This document shows positions 20,678 through 29,114 of a DNA stretch of 37,729 nucleotides, in pieces. Source of the stretch: Sutterella sp. (GTDB taxonomy: Bacteria > Pseudomonadota > Gammaproteobacteria > Burkholderiales > Burkholderiaceae_F); contig DYBN01000040.1 of assembly GCA_019418605.1 (NCBI GenBank), forward strand, positions 1 to 37,729. The letters run 5' to 3'. Made by a program: the position numbers and the translations under genes. The notes beneath the pieces were generated by a model. It saw nothing but the letters and a program-made list of their open reading frames with translations. It made no database searches and was not told the DNA's origin. Numbering within the stretch: the first letter of the stretch is position 1; each line of letters opens with the position of its first letter.

Positions 20678-22030
20678 CTAAGACTTGTCGGCGGGATGTT
20701 CGTTTTTGACCACCACCACGGCATGCGCGGTTTCAAGCGCATTGGCCGCCGCGTTGGCCTCGTGCCGGTTGTCGGGGTGCATGACGTAGTGCAGCCTCTC
20801 GTTGTCGACTTCCTTCATCCAGTGGCCGACCACGATGCAGGCGATGCCGTTGCCGATCATGTTGGTGAGGGCGCGCGCCTCGCTCATGAAGCGGTCGATG
20901 CCGAGAATGAGCGCAAGGCCCGCCACCGGCACGTGGCCCACGGCCGAGAGCGTGGCCGCAAGGACGATAAAGCCCGAGCCCGTCACGCCCGCGGCGCCCT
21001 TGCTCGTCAGAAGCAGCACCGCAAGCAGCGTCACCTGCTGCATGATCGTCATCTGCACGTCGCAGGCCTGCGCAATGAAGATGGCGGCCATGGTGAGGTA
21101 AATGGCCGTGCCGTCGAGGTTAAACGAGTAGCCCGTCGGGATCACAAGGCCCACCACGGACTTGTTGACGCCCGCGTGCTCCATCTTGGCCATCATGCGC
21201 GGCAGCACCGACTCCGACGAAGAGGTGCCAAGCACGATCAAGAGCTCTTCCTTGATGTAGCCGATGTAGCGAAAGATCGAAAAGCCGTGCCAGCGGCAGA
21301 TGCCGCCCAAAACGACGAAGATAAAGAGAATGCAGGTAAGGTAGAACGTGCCCATCAGTTCAGCCAAGGGCACGAGAGAGGCGATGCCGTACTTGCCGAT
21401 CGTAAAGGCCATGGCGCCGAAGGCACCCACGGGGGCCACGCGCATGATCATGCCCACGATCTGAAAGAGCACCTGGGAGGACTTGTCGATCACGTCAAAG
21501 ACAAGCGTGCCGCGGCCGCCGAACTTGTGCAGCGCAAAGCCAAACAGAAGCGAGAAAAAGAGCACCTGCAGAATCTCGCCGTCGGCAAAGGCGCCCACCA
21601 CGGTCGACGGGATGATGTTCATGATGAACTGCGTGGTGGTCTGCATCTTGCCCGGGCCCGTGTAGGCGGCCACGGCGCCCGCGTCAAGCGTTGCGGGATC
21701 AACGTGCATGCCCGCGCCCGGCTGCAGAAGGTTGACGGTAAGCAGACCCACGATGAGCGCGATGGTCGAGACCACCTCGAAGTACACGAGCGCCAGACCT
21801 CCGGTCTTGCCCACCTTCTTCATGTCCTCCATGCCGGCGATGCCGGTGACGACGGTGCAGAAGATCACGGGCGCGATGATCATCTTGATGAGCTTGATGA
21901 AGCCGTCTCCCAGGGGCTTCATCTGCGCGCCGATGTCGGGAAAGAAGTTCCCGAGGAGCACGCCGCAGATGATGGCGCAGATCACCTGAAAGTAAAGCAC
22001 CTTGTAGATCGGTGTTCTTTTCGTAGCCAT
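20678..22030 (-). CDS. dctA: C4-dicarboxylate:cation symporter DctA
   Basis: This 450-residue inner-membrane protein takes up succinate, fumarate and malate with protons or sodium. It follows E. coli DctA closely from YKVLYFQVICAIICG onward. Key signatures are QMKPLGDGFIKLIKMIIAP, GTSSSESVLPRMM (the re-entrant loop serine motif), PTGYSFNLDGTAIYLTMA and the substrate-binding GIDRFMSEARALTN. The ATG at 22028-22030 has GAGGGAA about 7 bases upstream; the frame is open for another 228 bases but that part is unlike DctA. No dctBD sensor pair is adjacent. Confidence 0.96.
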   Translation of the reverse strand: MATKRTPIYKVLYFQVICAIICGVLLGNFFPDIGAQMKPLGDGFIKLIKMIIAPVIFCTVVTGIAGMEDMKKVGKTGGLALVYFEVVSTIALIVGLLTVNLLQPGAGMHVDPATLDAGAVAAYTGPGKMQTTTQFIMNIIPSTVVGAFADGEILQVLFFSLLFGFALHKFGGRGTLVFDVIDKSSQVLFQIVGMIMRVAPVGAFGAMAFTIGKYGIASLVPLAELMGTFYLTCILFIFVVLGGICRWHGFSIFRYIGYIKEELLIVLGTSSSESVLPRMMAKMEHAGVNKSVVGLVIPTGYSFNLDGTAIYLTMAAIFIAQACDVQMTIMQQVTLLAVLLLTSKGAAGVTGSGFIVLAATLSAVGHVPVAGLALILGIDRFMSEARALTNMIGNGIACIVVGHWMKEVDNERLHYVMHPDNRHEANAAANALETAHAVVVVKNEHPADKS

Positions 22031-22228
22031 ATGGTGTTCCCTCTTGCGGGCCGGACGACCCGACATGAAAAAATGCGCCGCGCAACTCCTTCGCTTTGCA
22101 ACCCGTGGTTTTGCACCCCCTGCCGCTTTGCGTTGCTCGCGCCGCACATTGTGAGCACGGTTGATGTTTTTCTTGTCTCTGAAGGCTGTTAGCCGGGGAA
22201 GGCCGTGTTCCCTCCCAATCCGGCGAGG

Positions 22229-22237
22229 ATTATGCCA
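22229..22237 (-). promoter_or_regulatory. Candidate extended -10 promoter for dctA
   Basis: On the minus strand TGGCATAAT provides an extended -10 element about 200 bases before the dctA start. The -35 region is poor. I saw no sigma54 GG-N10-GC element here, although dctA is sigma54-dependent in rhizobia. Confidence 0.35.
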
Positions 22238-22260
22238 AAAGAGCGTTTTTGCCTGCACCA

Positions 22261-22301
22261 GAAAAAGAGCCAGTGAAAGGGTATTTCACTAGCTCTTTTT
22301 C
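22261..22301 (-). terminator. Terminator at the end of the efflux operon
   Basis: Two 18-base arms (GAAAAAGAGC... and ...GCTCTTTTTC) pair throughout on the minus strand, with one U-G wobble, around a 5-base loop. The transcript ends in a run of T after the tetR stop at 22320. The A/T-flanked symmetry lets it also work in the other direction. Confidence 0.85.
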
Positions 22302-22319
22302 GCGCTTTGGTGCCAAAAA

Positions 22320-22940
22320 TCAAGAGAACTCAGGCCTTTTCCCGATTCTCTCGGAGCGCTCCCAGCCGCCGAGCACGCGCTGGGCGATTTCCTCGGCCAC
22401 GCGGATGCGGTCGATGTGGTTTTGCGCCACCATCCGGATGGAAAGGCCGTCGACTAAGGCCATGTCGACCGTCACGCGGGTCTCAAGCCAGCGCTCGTCG
22501 CCCTCGACGTCGTCGTAGCTGCGGTGCATCTGCACGAGGAGCTCGCGCATCTTGTCGTCGATGCGCGAGATGATCTGCTGCAGCTGCTCGTTGTGCACGG
22601 CCTCGGCAAAGATTTCAAGCGTCACGCGGGCGCGCTTCAGGTCGAGGTTGGCGAGCACGATTTTCTTCAAGCACTCAAGGCGCTCCTCGCGCGTCGGAGG
22701 CACCCTGCGAAAGCGCGCGGCCTCGTCGGCGAGCTTTTTGACCTCGCGGTCGGCAAGGCTCTCGATGATGGCCGCCTTGCCGTGAAAGTAGTTGTAGAGG
22801 TTGCCCACGCTCATGCCCGTGCGGCGGGCCACCTCCACCATCGTGGTCGCGTTGAACCCCTTCTCGGCAAAGCACTCGCGCGCCACGTCGAGAATCTCTT
22901 CGCGGCGCTGCTCATAGAGGTTGAAGTCAAGAACGCTCAT
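22320..22940 (-). CDS. TetR-family repressor, last gene of the RND efflux operon
   Basis: This 206-residue protein has a TetR-type DNA-binding domain. Its helix-turn-helix (about 31-52) reads ATTMVEVARRTGMSVGNLYNYF, and a variable ligand-binding domain follows. I place the start at the ATG at 22938-22940 (MSVLDFNLYEQRREEIL). This overlaps the end of the outer-membrane-factor gene by 14 bases, which implies translational coupling. TetR regulators of RND pumps (AcrR, MexZ, TtgR) are usually divergent; here the repressor is last in the operon, so it would be made with the pump. The palindromes at 28950-28983 are its probable operators. Confidence 0.92.
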   Translation of the reverse strand: MSVLDFNLYEQRREEILDVARECFAEKGFNATTMVEVARRTGMSVGNLYNYFHGKAAIIESLADREVKKLADEAARFRRVPPTREERLECLKKIVLANLDLKRARVTLEIFAEAVHNEQLQQIISRIDDKMRELLVQMHRSYDDVEGDERWLETRVTVDMALVDGLSIRMVAQNHIDRIRVAEEIAQRVLGGWERSERIGKRPEFS

Positions 22941-24432
22941 TGCCGCTGCTCCCCGCCGGGACGCTGCCGGTCGTTCCAACGGGGACGCCCTGCGCGCCTT
23001 CCGTTTGGGTCTGCTCGGCGGGCTCAAGCTGCGAGCCGCCGCCCATGGCCTTGTAGAGCGTCACGAAGCTCGTCACGCGCGAGAGCTTGGTGGAGATGAG
23101 CGTCTGCTGCGCCGAGAAGTTGGCGCGCTGGCTGTCGAGCACCGTGAGGTAGCTCTCGGCGCCGTTGCGATAGCGCTCCTCGGAAAGCCGCAGCGACTCG
23201 GCCGTTGCATCGGCAAGCTTTTGCTGGGCCTTGAGCTCGTCGCCCACCGTGCCTTCCATGGCAAGGGCGTCGGCCACTTCCTGGAAGGCCTTCTGGATGG
23301 CGGACTCGTAGTCGGCCACGGCCGCCTTCTGCGCAGCTTGCGCCGCCTCGAGGTTGGCGATGTTGCGCCCGCCCGAGAAAATGGGCAGGCTGATCTGCGG
23401 CACGAAGTTCCAAAAGCCCGTGCCGCTGCTAAAGAGGTCCGACAACTCGGTCGACGTGGTCCCGAAGGCGCCCGTGAGCGTAATGCTCGGGAAGAACGCG
23501 GCTCTCGCCACGCCGATGTTGGCGTTTGCCGAGCGCAGGGCCGCCTCGGCCGAGGCGATGTCCGGGCGCTGCAGCAGCACTTCGCTCGGCACGTTTGAAA
23601 TGGCCGAGACGGGGTTCGTGGCCGAGTCAACGAGCTTGTCGGGCTCCATGCTCGGATCGACGGGGCTGCCCACGAGCGTGTTGAGCGCATTTCGGTACTG
23701 CGACACCGAGCGGCGGGCCTGGGCCTGCGCGGCCATGGCCGAGGCCACGGTCGTGATCGCCTGCTGCACCTCAAGCTGGCTTGAAGCGCCAAGCTCGTAG
23801 CTCTTTTCGATGAGCTTGAGGCTTTCAACCTGACTTTCATAGGTCTGGGTGGCAAGCTTCAAAAGGTCCTTGGCAGCCCCGAGCGAGAGCCAGGTCTGCG
23901 CGATTTCGGTCACCACCGTCATCTGCATCGAGCGCTGCGCGGCTTCGGTCTGCAGGTAGGCCTGCAGAGCCTGCTCGTTGAGATTGCGCACGCGCCCGAA
24001 GAGATCGAGCTCGTAGGCGGTCATGCCAAGCTGCGCGGTGTAGACCTGCGACGTCGACTCCGACCCGGTTTGGCTGACCGACTGCGGCGTGCGGCTTGCG
24101 GTCTCGTCGGCGGCCGCGGCAATCGTCGGGAAAAGATCGGCGCGGCTTACGCGGTACTGCGCGCGGGCCTGCTCGACGGCGTAGGCCGCCGAGCGCAGAT
24201 CGCGGTTGTTGATGATTCCCAGGCGGATCAACTCACGCAGCCTGGGGTCGGTGAAGAAGTCGCCCCACAAGGCCAGCCCGTCGGTGAGCACGACCGCGTT
24301 GGCCGTCGCCTCGTCCTGGGGCCAGGCCGCGGGCACCGGCGCCTCGGGCCGGGTGTACTCCGGCGCGAGATTCACGCACCCCGACATAAGCAAGGCGGCC
24401 GCGAGCGGCAAAAGACAAAAACTCTTACGCAT
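22927..24432 (-). CDS. Outer-membrane efflux lipoprotein (NodT/OprM type)
   Basis: This 501-residue protein begins with a lipoprotein signal, LLMSGC, placing Cys19 at the mature N-terminus. It continues NLAPEYTRPEAPVPAAW, the usual NodT start. Two TolC-like repeats of coiled-coil helices follow; SDLFSSGTGFWNFVPQISLPIF is the recognisable beta-strand region of the second repeat. It forms the trimeric outer-membrane duct of the tripartite pump encoded just upstream. The ATG lies four bases after the pump stop, with GAGGTG inside the pump gene as SD. The tail (about 470-501) is Gly/Ser/Glu-rich. Confidence 0.95.
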   Translation of the reverse strand: MRKSFCLLPLAAALLMSGCVNLAPEYTRPEAPVPAAWPQDEATANAVVLTDGLALWGDFFTDPRLRELIRLGIINNRDLRSAAYAVEQARAQYRVSRADLFPTIAAAADETASRTPQSVSQTGSESTSQVYTAQLGMTAYELDLFGRVRNLNEQALQAYLQTEAAQRSMQMTVVTEIAQTWLSLGAAKDLLKLATQTYESQVESLKLIEKSYELGASSQLEVQQAITTVASAMAAQAQARRSVSQYRNALNTLVGSPVDPSMEPDKLVDSATNPVSAISNVPSEVLLQRPDIASAEAALRSANANIGVARAAFFPSITLTGAFGTTSTELSDLFSSGTGFWNFVPQISLPIFSGGRNIANLEAAQAAQKAAVADYESAIQKAFQEVADALAMEGTVGDELKAQQKLADATAESLRLSEERYRNGAESYLTVLDSQRANFSAQQTLISTKLSRVTSFVTLYKAMGGGSQLEPAEQTQTEGAQGVPVGTTGSVPAGSSGNERS

Positions 24433-24436
24433 TTCT

Positions 24437-27400
24437 TTATTTCACCTCTTGGTCGTGTGCGCGGGCAGGGCTCTTCTTGCTGCCGAAGATTCGCACGATC
24501 AGCACATAGAAGGCCGGCACAAAGAATACACACAGGAACGTGCCGGCGAGCATGCCGCCGAGCACGGCCACGCCGATGGCCGACTGCGCGCCGGCGCCGG
24601 CGCCGGAGGCCATCGCGAGCGGCAGCACGCCAAGGCCGAAGGCCAGAGACGTCATCAGAATCGGGCGCAGGCGCAGACGCACGGCTTCAACCACCGCATC
24701 GAGCACCTCCTTGCCGCTGTCGACCAGGTCGCGGGCAAATTCCACAATCAAAATGGCGTTCTTGGCCACAAGGCCCACCGTCGTGAGCAGACCCACCTGG
24801 AAGTACACGTCGTTTTCCTTGCCCGTGAAGTACGTCAGGCCCAGGGCGCCGAGCACGCCCAGCGGCACGACCAGAATCACGGCCACGGGAATCGACCAGG
24901 ACTCATAAAGAGCGGCCAGAGCAAGGAACACCACCAAGAGCGAAAGTGCATACAAGGGAGCAGCGTTGCTGCCCGCGATGCGCTCCTGGTAGGAGACGCC
25001 GTTCCACTCGATTGAGTAGCCGTGGGGCATCTGCGCGAGGATTTCCTCGATGATCTGCATGGCCTCGCCCGAGGAGACGCCCGCGGCGGGGCTGCCCTGG
25101 ATGTTGACGGCCTCAAGCGCGTTGAAGCGCTCCAGACGCGGCGAGCCGAACGTCCACTCGGTCGTCGTAAACGACGAGAAGGGAACCATGTCGCCGCTCG
25201 TGCTTCTCGCGTACCAGCGGTTGATGTCTTCGACCTGTCCGCGCGAGGCTTCGTTGCCCTGCACGTAGACCTTCTTCAAGCGTCCCTGATCCATGAAGTC
25301 GTTGACGTACGTTGAACCGAAGGCCGCGTTGAGCGTCGTGTTGATCTGAGCTTCGGAAACGCCGAGGGCTCTGGCTTTGTCGTAGTCGACGTTGACCTGC
25401 AGCATCGGCGCGTCGGCCATGCCGTTGTGGCGCACCTGCACCAGCCGCGGATCGGCGTTGGCCTTCGCAAGAAACATCTCCATGACTTCCATGAGCTTGT
25501 CGTGGCCCTGTGCGCCGCGATCCTGCAGATAGAAGTCAAAGCCTTCGGCAACGCCCAGTTCGGGCACCGCGGGCAGCGCGAACACAAAGCCCTGCGCGTC
25601 CTTGTACTCGGGCGACATCAGGCGCATCATCGCGCGCATCATCACCGCGTCGACCGACTGCGAGGGATCGGTGCGCTCGCTCCAGTCCTTGAACTTCAAA
25701 AAGCCCATGGCGTTGTTCTGGCCCGTGCCGGCAAAGGAGAAGCCGCGCACGGTAAAGACCGACTCAAGGGTGTTCTTTTCGGTGGCGATGAGGTCGTCTT
25801 GAAAGCGCGTCAGGACCTGATCGGTGCGCTCTGCCGTGGCGCCCGCCGGCAGCTGCATCATCATGAGCAGCGTGCCCTGATCTTCCGGCGGCATGAAGGC
25901 GCTCGGAATCTTCAGAAAGCCCAGCACCACCGCGCCGCACAGCACGATGTAGATGATCATCATGCGAAAGATCCGGTGCACCATCACCTGCACGGTCGAG
26001 CACACGCCGTGCGTCAAGGCCGTAAAGCCCGAATTAAAGCGCCCGAAGAAGCCCCGGCTGGACCTGGGCTTGGTTTCGTCCTCCTGCTTGAGGATGGCCG
26101 CGCAAAGCGCGGGCGTCAGCGTCAGGGCGATGATCACCGAGAGCACCATGGCCGAGACGATCGTCACCGAGAACTGACGGTAGATGATGCCCGTGGAGCC
26201 GCCGAAGAAGGCCATCGGCACGAACACGGCCGAAAGCACCATGGCAATGCCGATCAGAGCGCCCGTGATCTGGTTCATCGACTTGATGGTTGCCGTTCGC
26301 GGATCGCACTTGTCTTCGGCCATCACGCGCTCGACGTTTTCAACGACCACAATGGCGTCGTCGACCAAGAGGCCAATGGCAAGCACCATGGCAAACATCG
26401 TGAGCACGTTGATTGAAAAGCCCAGGACGCTCAAGGCCGCAAAGGTGCCCAGCAGCACCACCGGCACGGCGATCGTCGGAATGATCGTCGCGCGCCAGTT
26501 CTGCAGGAAGAGATACATCACGCAGACCACGAGGATGATGGCCTCAAAAAGGGTCTTCACCACTTCGTGGATGGCCGCGCGCACAAAGGGCGTGGTCTCA
26601 AACGGGATCACCGTCTCGACGCCTTCGGGGAAGAAGGGCGAGAGCTCGGCCACCTTGTCCTGCACGCGCTTGGCGGTGTCAAGCGCATTGGCGCCGGCGC
26701 TCAGGTAAATGGCGATGCCCGAAGAGGGCGCGTTCATGTAGCGGCCCTGGAAGGTGTAGGTCTCCTGTCCGAGCTCGACGGTGCCGATGTCCTTGATGCG
26801 CACGGTCGAACCGTCCGAGGGGCTCTTCAACACGATGTTTTCAAACTGCTCGGGCGTATTGAGCAGGGAGCTCGCGCGGATCGTGGCCGTGATCATGCGC
26901 TTGCCGTTGGTGGGCTGGCCCGCGATGTCGCCGGCGGCCACCTGCACGTTCTGCTCCTCGATGGCGGCCATCACGTCCGAGGGCTCGAGGCTGTACTTCA
27001 TGAGCAGCCCCGGGTCCATCCAAATGCGCATGGCGTAGGAGGCGCCAAAGACGGTCGCCTCGCCCACGCCTTCCAGACGCGCAATGGTCTCTTCGACGTT
27101 GTTGGTGAGGAAGTCCCCCAAATCGCCCGAGGTCATGCGGCCCGTGCGGTCAATAAAGCCCACCACCATCAAGAACGACGCGGAGCTCTTGTCGACCGTG
27201 ACGCCGAGCTGGCGCACCGTCTCAGGCAGATTGGGTTCCGCGGCCGAGAGCTTGTTTTGCACCTGCACCTGCGCGATGTCGGGGTTGGTGCCCGCCACGA
27301 AGGTCAGCGTGAGCGCCATGCGGCCCGTGGAGTCCGAGGTGGAGCTCATGTACATCAGGCCGTCGAGACCGGTCATGTTCTGCTCGATGATCTGCGTCAC

Positions 27401-27583
27401 CGTTCTCGACATGGTCTCGGCATTGGCGCCGGGGTAGGTCGCGTTGATGCGCACCTGCGGAGGCGCGATGTTGGGATACTGCGCAACCGGCAGCTGCGTG
27501 ATCGAGAGCGCGCCGGCGAGCATGATCACAATGGCGATCACCCAGGCAAAAATCGGGCGATCGACAAAGAAACGACTCAGCAT
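24437..27583 (-). CDS. RND multidrug efflux pump, HAE1 family (AcrB/MexB-like)
   Basis: This 1048-residue inner-membrane pump starts MLSRFFVDRPIFAWVIAI, as AcrB-type proteins do. Proton-relay residues are present: the two adjacent Asp in AIGLLVDDAIVVVENVER (TM4, around residue 405) and Lys in LVAKNAILIVEFA (TM10). GFSFAGTGQNNAMGF marks the pore domain. There are twelve membrane helices in the typical 1+5+1+5 layout with two large periplasmic loops. It exports drugs, bile salts or dyes using proton influx. It lies 15 bases after the adaptor gene. Length equals that of E. coli AcrB (1049). Confidence 0.97.
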   Translation of the reverse strand: MLSRFFVDRPIFAWVIAIVIMLAGALSITQLPVAQYPNIAPPQVRINATYPGANAETMSRTVTQIIEQNMTGLDGLMYMSSTSDSTGRMALTLTFVAGTNPDIAQVQVQNKLSAAEPNLPETVRQLGVTVDKSSASFLMVVGFIDRTGRMTSGDLGDFLTNNVEETIARLEGVGEATVFGASYAMRIWMDPGLLMKYSLEPSDVMAAIEEQNVQVAAGDIAGQPTNGKRMITATIRASSLLNTPEQFENIVLKSPSDGSTVRIKDIGTVELGQETYTFQGRYMNAPSSGIAIYLSAGANALDTAKRVQDKVAELSPFFPEGVETVIPFETTPFVRAAIHEVVKTLFEAIILVVCVMYLFLQNWRATIIPTIAVPVVLLGTFAALSVLGFSINVLTMFAMVLAIGLLVDDAIVVVENVERVMAEDKCDPRTATIKSMNQITGALIGIAMVLSAVFVPMAFFGGSTGIIYRQFSVTIVSAMVLSVIIALTLTPALCAAILKQEDETKPRSSRGFFGRFNSGFTALTHGVCSTVQVMVHRIFRMMIIYIVLCGAVVLGFLKIPSAFMPPEDQGTLLMMMQLPAGATAERTDQVLTRFQDDLIATEKNTLESVFTVRGFSFAGTGQNNAMGFLKFKDWSERTDPSQSVDAVMMRAMMRLMSPEYKDAQGFVFALPAVPELGVAEGFDFYLQDRGAQGHDKLMEVMEMFLAKANADPRLVQVRHNGMADAPMLQVNVDYDKARALGVSEAQINTTLNAAFGSTYVNDFMDQGRLKKVYVQGNEASRGQVEDINRWYARSTSGDMVPFSSFTTTEWTFGSPRLERFNALEAVNIQGSPAAGVSSGEAMQIIEEILAQMPHGYSIEWNGVSYQERIAGSNAAPLYALSLLVVFLALAALYESWSIPVAVILVVPLGVLGALGLTYFTGKENDVYFQVGLLTTVGLVAKNAILIVEFARDLVDSGKEVLDAVVEAVRLRLRPILMTSLAFGLGVLPLAMASGAGAGAQSAIGVAVLGGMLAGTFLCVFFVPAFYVLIVRIFGSKKSPARAHDQEVK

Positions 27584-27598
27584 ATTGAATCCCCCGGC

Positions 27599-28840
27599 TT
27601 AGTTGGAGGCCTTCCCGGCGGCGGCAGCGGCACCTGCTGCGGCGCCTTCAGCGGCAGCCGCGGGCTTGACTTCGCCCGGCGCGCCCGCAGGCTCGCAGCG
27701 CACCAAAGTACCGGGCCTGACGTGCTGGATGCCCTCGACGATGACGCGGTCGCCCTCGCTCAGGCCCTTGTCGAGCACCCAGTAGGGACCGTCGGCGCCT
27801 GCGATCACGATGTCGCGGCTTTCAACCTTGTTGTCGTTGGTAACGACGTAGACATAGGGCTCGCCCGTGCTGCGGCGCATCGTGGCGCGCTGATCGAGCT
27901 TGACGGCCTTTTCGCGCACGCCGTCAACAAGCCGAGCGCGCACGTACATGCCGGGCATGAGCTCGCGGTCGGGATTGGGGAAGACGGCGCGGATGCGCAC
28001 CGTTCCGGTCGACTCGTCGACCAAGGCGTCCTGGAAGGTGAGCTTGCCGATCGAGCTGTAGATGCGCTCGCCCTCGAGGATGAGCTGCACGTCGGCGCTG
28101 CCCTCGGTGCCGGTCTTGATGATGCCGGCCTTGGCCTGCTCGCGCAGCTTGGCGAGCACGTCGTAGGACTGCGTGACGTCGACGTAGATCGGATCGAGCT
28201 GCTGCACGACCGTCAGGCGCTGCGCCTGATTGGCCGTCACAAGGGCGCCCGGCGTCACTTCAGAGAGCGACACCTTGCCCGTGATGGGGCTCGTGACCTT
28301 GGTGTAGCGCAGGTCGATCTGCGCGGAGGCAAGCGCTGCCTTGGCGGCCTCCACATTGGCCACGGCCACCTTGTAGGCGGCCTGCGCGGAGTCGTCCGAA
28401 GAGCGGCTCACGGCGTTGACCTTCACAAGCTCCGCCGAGCGCTTGGCGTCGGCTCGGGCTGAGACGAGCGTGGCCTGCGCCTGCAAGAGCGAGGCCTTGG
28501 CCGAGGCGACGTTGGCCTCGTAGACGGCCGGATCGATCTGATAGAGCGACTGGCCTTCCTTGACTTCCGCGCCTTCTTCAAAGAGGCGCTTTTGGATGAT
28601 GCCCGAGACCTGCGGGCGCACTTCGGCCACGCGATAGGCCGAGGTGCGGCCGGGCAGGTCGGTGCGCATGACCGCGTCCTGCAGCTTGATCTCCTGCACG
28701 GAAACAAGAACCGCCTGCGGCGCGGCATTGGCCTGCGACGTCTCCTGCTTCTTGCCTTGGCAGCCCGTCAAAGCTGCAGCGGCCGCCGCGCAGGCAACCA
28801 GAGCAAAGACCGCCGAACGCGGTGAATTCTTCAACAACAT
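27599..28840 (-). CDS. RND efflux periplasmic adaptor lipoprotein (AcrA/MexA-like)
   Basis: This 413-residue protein has a lipoprotein signal (AAAAALTGC, Cys26). The membrane-fusion-protein domains follow: GRTSAYRVAEVRPQVSGIIQKRLFEEG is the first lipoyl half, a coiled coil spans about 100-165 (LLQAQATLVSARADAKR), and TSPITGKVSLSEVTPGALV is the second half. A beta-barrel comes next, then a membrane-proximal domain, and an Ala-rich tail (about 392-413) closes it. It bridges the pump and outer-membrane duct. It is the first gene of the operon; its promoter carries two TetR palindromes. The ATG at 28838-28840 has AGGA about 8 bases upstream. Confidence 0.96.
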   Translation of the reverse strand: MLLKNSPRSAVFALVACAAAAAALTGCQGKKQETSQANAAPQAVLVSVQEIKLQDAVMRTDLPGRTSAYRVAEVRPQVSGIIQKRLFEEGAEVKEGQSLYQIDPAVYEANVASAKASLLQAQATLVSARADAKRSAELVKVNAVSRSSDDSAQAAYKVAVANVEAAKAALASAQIDLRYTKVTSPITGKVSLSEVTPGALVTANQAQRLTVVQQLDPIYVDVTQSYDVLAKLREQAKAGIIKTGTEGSADVQLILEGERIYSSIGKLTFQDALVDESTGTVRIRAVFPNPDRELMPGMYVRARLVDGVREKAVKLDQRATMRRSTGEPYVYVVTNDNKVESRDIVIAGADGPYWVLDKGLSEGDRVIVEGIQHVRPGTLVRCEPAGAPGEVKPAAAAEGAAAGAAAAAGKASN

Positions 28841-28949
28841 TTATGAGGACTCCGAAACGAAATATTTCCGTTTGCTGGCGATGGACTGCCAGGATTCGGG
28901 GAAAACAAGCACGACAAGGGGACGCAAAGCCCCCCTTTCCCCTTCAAAC

Positions 28950-28963
28950 TGAATGATCATTCA
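28950..28963. promoter_or_regulatory. TetR operator 1 (promoter-distal) of the efflux operon
   Basis: TGAATGATCATTCA is a perfect 14-bp palindrome about 110 bases upstream of the adaptor gene, downstream of the predicted transcription start. TGAAYG...CRTTCA half-sites are typical of TetR-family repressors. Confidence 0.75.
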
Positions 28964-28967
28964 CTTT

Positions 28968-28983
28968 CTGAACGAGCGTTCAG
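28968..28983. promoter_or_regulatory. TetR operator 2 overlapping the efflux-operon start site
   Basis: CTGAACG-AG-CGTTCAG has perfect 7-bp arms and abuts the predicted -10 box at 28985-28990, so bound repressor would cover the transcription start. Its arms are identical to those of the palindrome at 1181-1196. Confidence 0.78.
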
Positions 28984-28984
28984 C

Positions 28985-29012
28985 ATTTTACGGATTTTAG
29001 ATTTTTTGTCAT
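28985..29012 (-). promoter_or_regulatory. sigma70 promoter of the RND efflux operon
   Basis: On the minus strand -35 ATGACA (29007-29012) and -10 TAAAAT (28985-28990) each match consensus at five of six positions, and they are 16 bases apart. The expected start is near 28978, inside operator 2. The untranslated leader would be about 140 bases. Confidence 0.7.
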
Positions 29013-29114
29013 CCGCCAAATGGCGGAAGGCGCGCCGCCCGCAGGCCGCGTGCGGCGGCCGCAAGAAAAAGCACCGCCAATTTTCCCCTTCGTCGCGCGC
29101 CGGAGACGCCGCGC

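Noticed and set aside
20624..22192. 522-codon plus-strand frame rich in His/Asp/Arg, opposite dctA
   Set aside because: Its composition (His/Asp/Val/Arg runs) is what the complement of a membrane-protein gene gives at this GC content; dctA on the other strand is unmistakable.
26567..28462. 631-codon plus-strand frame opposite the efflux genes
   Set aside because: Same kind of antisense artefact; the minus strand encodes well-conserved adaptor and pump proteins.
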